A DNA stretch of 25,344 bases from a virus: positions 1 to 25,344 of the IMG/VR virus record IMGVR_UViG_3300044681_000343; one strand, written 5' to 3'. Both the position numbers and the translations under genes were made by a program. Shown one piece after another: positions 23,340 to 25,344 of the stretch. Numbering within the stretch: the stretch's first letter is position 1; every line of letters starts with the position of its first letter. The notes under the pieces were generated by a model. That model ran no database searches. It was not told where the DNA came from and saw nothing but the letters and a program-made list of their open reading frames with translations.

Positions 23340-23935
23340 GCCGTAAAATCCTCTATTTTTTTAAAATGGACATTTTTGTGGATCCATACTGGTGGCATTT
23401 TCCAATTTTCGTGATTGTAAATCGTAAATTTAACATCTGAAAAATATTGAAAAATTTTTGAAATTTGGTAGATCCAATAATTGGGATCTATTAGTTTAGA
23501 GTCCGCTGGTTGATAATTTACTGTACCTTTATACATATTATTAATTTTAAAATCGATTCCGTAAAGATCGAAACCGATCAAATCAATTTGTTTATGGTTC
23601 AGTTGGCATGATAGTAAGATAGCATAGGGACCGCTGTTCCAATGCATCGGTTGATCTGCCTTTTCTGTAGGCTCAAAAGGAATTTCGGGTAATAGAAAGA
23701 CATTTTTATTTTTAGCTATTTTTCTATAATCTTTGTAGTGTCTTTCTCTAGTATAAATTCTCGGAACAGAATTTGTTAGAGCTTCTACGACCATTCTTTT
23801 ATCAACACAAATAAGATGATCGGGTATGAAATCTCTATGAAGAGCATTGCAGCCAATAGTTTCGTGTGTTTGAGAAAAATGTGAGAGATCTATATCACGA
23901 CGACTTTCGCCGTTTCCTATCACTAGGGCTCGCAT
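23336..23935 (-). CDS. Sialyltransferase-like (GT42/DUF115-like) protein
   Basis: The 199-aa protein starts at the ATG at 23935 (MRALVIGNGESRRDIDLS), one base after the TAG of the fibre gene. A longer frame with a non-ATG start at 23992 would overlap that gene and is rejected. Its layout follows GT42 sialyltransferases such as CstI/II and the related DUF115 fold. GNGES at residues 6-10 (CstI: GNGPS) is followed by IDLSHF and CNALH. Later come HWNSGPYAILLSCQL and IDLIGFDLYG (CstI: ITSGVYMCAVA and IYLSGIDFY). No membrane segment is seen. If active, it would add a sialic-acid-type or related sugar to a surface glycan. The adjacent Kdo synthase and glycosyltransferase support surface-sugar chemistry. 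The fold match is reasonable; the catalytic role is uncertain. Confidence 0.65.
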   Translation of the reverse strand: MRALVIGNGESRRDIDLSHFSQTHETIGCNALHRDFIPDHLICVDKRMVVEALTNSVPRIYTRERHYKDYRKIAKNKNVFLLPEIPFEPTEKADQPMHWNSGPYAILLSCQLNHKQIDLIGFDLYGIDFKINNMYKGTVNYQPADSKLIDPNYWIYQISKIFQYFSDVKFTIYNHENWKMPPVWIHKNVHFKKIEDFTA

Positions 23936-23936
23936 T

Positions 23937-24812
23937 CTAGCCTCTTTCTTTGATGTCGCCGAATGGATACCATGCACCCGGACTACCGGCACGTAGACAT
24001 ATCCAACCTACATTACCACCAACTCGAGCTGCTTCGTTCCAAACAATGTCGCCTACGGAATATGATCCTGCACTCGGCGGAGCAGAAGCATACATATGTA
24101 GATGATTATGGATTCTTACTGGACCTGCAACATGCAAGTCTACAGCAGGATCGGGGGTGTTAACTCCGATACTGATTTTTCCATTAACTGTAACTTTGAT
24201 AGGATTTCTATTCGGATTTCCTAAAACAATATCGCCTGTTCCTTTGACTGTGATTCTAGCAGTATTATCAGTAACGATATCGAAATCTGTACTGGCATGG
24301 GTTCCGACCATACCGTGCATGTTCTCGGTAGTGCCTAGCATCACTTCTATTGCATTTTCGGCTACAGAAAATGCAGCGTTTGGTTCATCGATTCCTAGAC
24401 CTAATCGATCAATGCTTCCATTATAAAACAAGTATTGGTTAATATTAACAGATCCGTCTACGACCAATCCCTTTAATCTTCCGACTTCTTTTAAAGAACT
24501 TTTTACCACTGTAGGGCCTAATTCTTTTTCATTTAAAACAGGATTATTATTAATAAAAAATCCTTTATCTTTAGTCAAGCCTAAGTTTTCTGTAGAAAGA
24601 AATTTGTCGGGTTTGTGATTAAAAACAAATTGTTTTGTGTAGCCATCTCCGGTAAAGATCATTCCTTTACCGTAATTATCTCCGGAATTCTTAGATTTAA
24701 ATTCTAAGAATCTTAGATCGGAGTAAACAGCATCAATTGATGTTCGATGCTCAGCGAGATCCGCTAGAGCTTTAGAAATTACGTCTAATGGGTTGGAGGT
24801 TTGATCGTTCAT
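23937..24812 (-). CDS. Fibre-like virion protein with C-terminal GWICxxxGxPGxW domain
   Basis: The 291-aa protein begins with a short helical segment (LDVISKALADLAEHRTSI), then beta-rich repeats typical of phage fibres (NTARITVKGTGDIVLGNP, then KISIGVNTPDPAVDLHVAG). It ends with a compact domain SVGDIVWNEAARVGGNVGWI then CLRAGSPGAWYPFGDI, which is a common C-terminal tip of phage tail fibres. The ATG at 24812 is chosen. A TTG 5 codons upstream is possible, but the only purine-rich site (GGAGG) is then just one base away. The start lies in the loop of a perfect 13-bp inverted repeat, with a GATAAATA element overlapping the 5' arm. Its product is probably a short side or tip fibre. It is followed directly by the sialyltransferase-like gene. 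Confidence 0.78.
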   Translation of the reverse strand: MNDQTSNPLDVISKALADLAEHRTSIDAVYSDLRFLEFKSKNSGDNYGKGMIFTGDGYTKQFVFNHKPDKFLSTENLGLTKDKGFFINNNPVLNEKELGPTVVKSSLKEVGRLKGLVVDGSVNINQYLFYNGSIDRLGLGIDEPNAAFSVAENAIEVMLGTTENMHGMVGTHASTDFDIVTDNTARITVKGTGDIVLGNPNRNPIKVTVNGKISIGVNTPDPAVDLHVAGPVRIHNHLHMYASAPPSAGSYSVGDIVWNEAARVGGNVGWICLRAGSPGAWYPFGDIKERG

Positions 24813-24835
24813 GCATATATTTATCAAACCTCCAA
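24793..24835 (-). promoter_or_regulatory. Perfect 13-bp inverted repeat around the fibre-gene start codon
   Basis: On the minus strand, TTGGAGGTTTGAT (24835-24823) and ATCAAACCTCCAA (24805-24793) are perfectly complementary, with a 17-nt loop that contains ATG at 24812. The 5' arm holds the only Shine-Dalgarno-like sequence (GGAGG), so a readthrough mRNA would have it locked in the stem. There is no U run after the stem in either direction, which argues against a terminator. T4 uses similar hairpins at genes e, soc and 49 to keep early transcripts untranslated while late promoters inside the hairpin give active mRNA. Confidence 0.6.
24818..24825 (-). promoter_or_regulatory. Late-promoter-like element GATAAATA inside the hairpin
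   Basis: The minus strand reads GATAAATA, 5 nt before the fibre gene's ATG at 24812, starting in the last bases of the 5' arm. A T4-type start would place +1 at about the ATG and remove the 5' arm, so a late mRNA would be leaderless and free of the hairpin. Confidence 0.45.
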
Positions 24836-24842
24836 AAACTCG

Positions 24843-25344
24843 TTATTGTACTTTTAAAAGCACAGTATCTTCGTTGATGCGCCCGTTGAGCTTGATATCT
24901 ACTGCTTTAATATCCTCTAGGAACTTACGCAGAGCTACTTTACCTGCGGCTTTGAACTCTTTGAGTTGATCTTCTGGCTTACGCAGGGTCTTTTGCACAC
25001 TGGCATTCTCGTCGAATCCTGTAATTGATGTGCCTTTTACACCTAGTTCTTGATACTCTGCAGCCACGTATTTGCCTAGTTTACGTGTTTTCGTGTTGAA
25101 AATCCACAGCTCTTTAGCACCCAAGATATCAGTAGGGTTGATACTGACCAGCTTGAGCGGTTCGTTGCTCTTGCAATACTTCATCTTTTCCACGATCTTT
25201 TCAGCGGGCTTGGCCTTTCGAGCCCTAGGCTTCTTGTTGACTTTGGCTTCTTGCATCAGCATAGTACAAGCGGCTGCGATCTCTTGATAGAACTCTATGA
25301 GCTTTTTCATATTCTTTTTAGAGATATGGCTGTAGCCTTCCTTG
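24843..25344 (-). CDS. Conserved phage protein of unknown function (partial, N-terminus beyond window)
   Basis: The frame is open from the window edge at 25344 to the TAA at 24843 (166 codons). An internal Met at 25310 (MKKLIEFYQE) is possible, but the 11 codons upstream (KEGYSHISKKN) read as protein and there is no ribosome binding site before it, so the start probably lies outside the window. The segment has a basic linker (NKKPRARKAKPAEK), then a compact region KELWIFNTKTRKLGKYVAAE and a C-terminal ISLAND of conserved-looking sequence (QKTLRKPEDQLKEF, then KAVDIKLNGRINEDTVLLKV). It resembles, from memory, uncharacterised proteins of marine T4-like phages. No catalytic motif is recognised. 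Its stop lies 7 nt upstream of the inverted repeat that covers the next gene's start. Confidence 0.75.
   Translation of the reverse strand, partial: KEGYSHISKKNMKKLIEFYQEIAAACTMLMQEAKVNKKPRARKAKPAEKIVEKMKYCKSNEPLKLVSINPTDILGAKELWIFNTKTRKLGKYVAAEYQELGVKGTSITGFDENASVQKTLRKPEDQLKEFKAAGKVALRKFLEDIKAVDIKLNGRINEDTVLLKVQ

Noticed and set aside
24793-24835. Inverted repeat as an intrinsic terminator for the upstream partial gene
   Set aside because: The stem is not followed by a U run on either strand, and the start codon of the next gene lies in the loop; a regulatory hairpin explains it better.

Overview
The window looks like part of the genome of a large T4-like (myovirus-type) tailed phage. It probably infects an aquatic Gram-negative bacterium. 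The evidence is a T4 gp44-type clamp-loader ATPase, a T4-type dCMP deaminase, very dense packing with TAATG and ATGA stop/start overlaps, a block of giant fibre-like virion proteins of the kind seen in marine T4-like phages, and auxiliary metabolic genes. No rRNA, tRNA, transposase, integrase or CRISPR array was seen. Twenty-one of the 23 genes are on the minus strand. A phage-encoded Kdo-8-phosphate synthase implies a host with Kdo-containing lipopolysaccharide, which argues against a typical marine picocyanobacterial host; this is inference.

Reading in the direction of minus-strand transcription, from high to low coordinates: (1) 25344-23336 holds the C-terminal part of a conserved phage protein, a small fibre/virion protein and a sialyltransferase-like (GT42/DUF115-like) protein. 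(2) 23339-20167 starts with a near-perfect sigma70 promoter, TTGACA-N16-TATAAT, and continues with queD-like, a 52-aa membrane protein, kdsA, a GT-A glycosyltransferase, a eukaryotic-type phosphomannomutase and uvdE (to 19163). This is a probable early operon for surface sugars, modified purine and DNA repair. (3) 19206-17669 is a mixed-strand island: a membrane-anchored dockerin/EF-hand protein with a histone-like tail (+), Fe/Mn superoxide dismutase and an IscA-type Fe-S carrier (-), and a CxxC zinc-binding-like protein (+). (4) 17600-3315 is a virion block of five genes, including one of 2811 codons, several of which share a related N-terminal module. (5) 3315-1 holds small conserved genes, a fragment-like homologue of DNA polymerase III alpha carrying the GRGS motif, a GroES-like co-chaperonin, a MazG-like pyrophosphatase, gp44 and the start of dCMP deaminase.

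Regulation is partly visible. A TAAATA-core element resembling the T4 late promoter (TATAAATA) stands upstream of seven genes. In three it is a conventional 18-28 nt from the start codon, two of these with a clear Shine-Dalgarno-like sequence. In four (sod, the zinc-binding-like gene, kdsA and the small fibre gene) it lies only 4-5 nt before ATG and no well-placed Shine-Dalgarno is seen, which would predict leaderless late mRNAs. The small fibre gene also has its start codon in the loop of a perfect 13-bp inverted repeat.

The most unusual content is the combination of superoxide dismutase with an A-type Fe-S carrier, the dockerin/histone-tail membrane protein, the Kdo/mannose/glycosyltransferase group, the catalytic-residue-less polymerase III fragment, and the possible leaderless late-promoter class. 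All functional calls come from reading the sequence; no database search was run.
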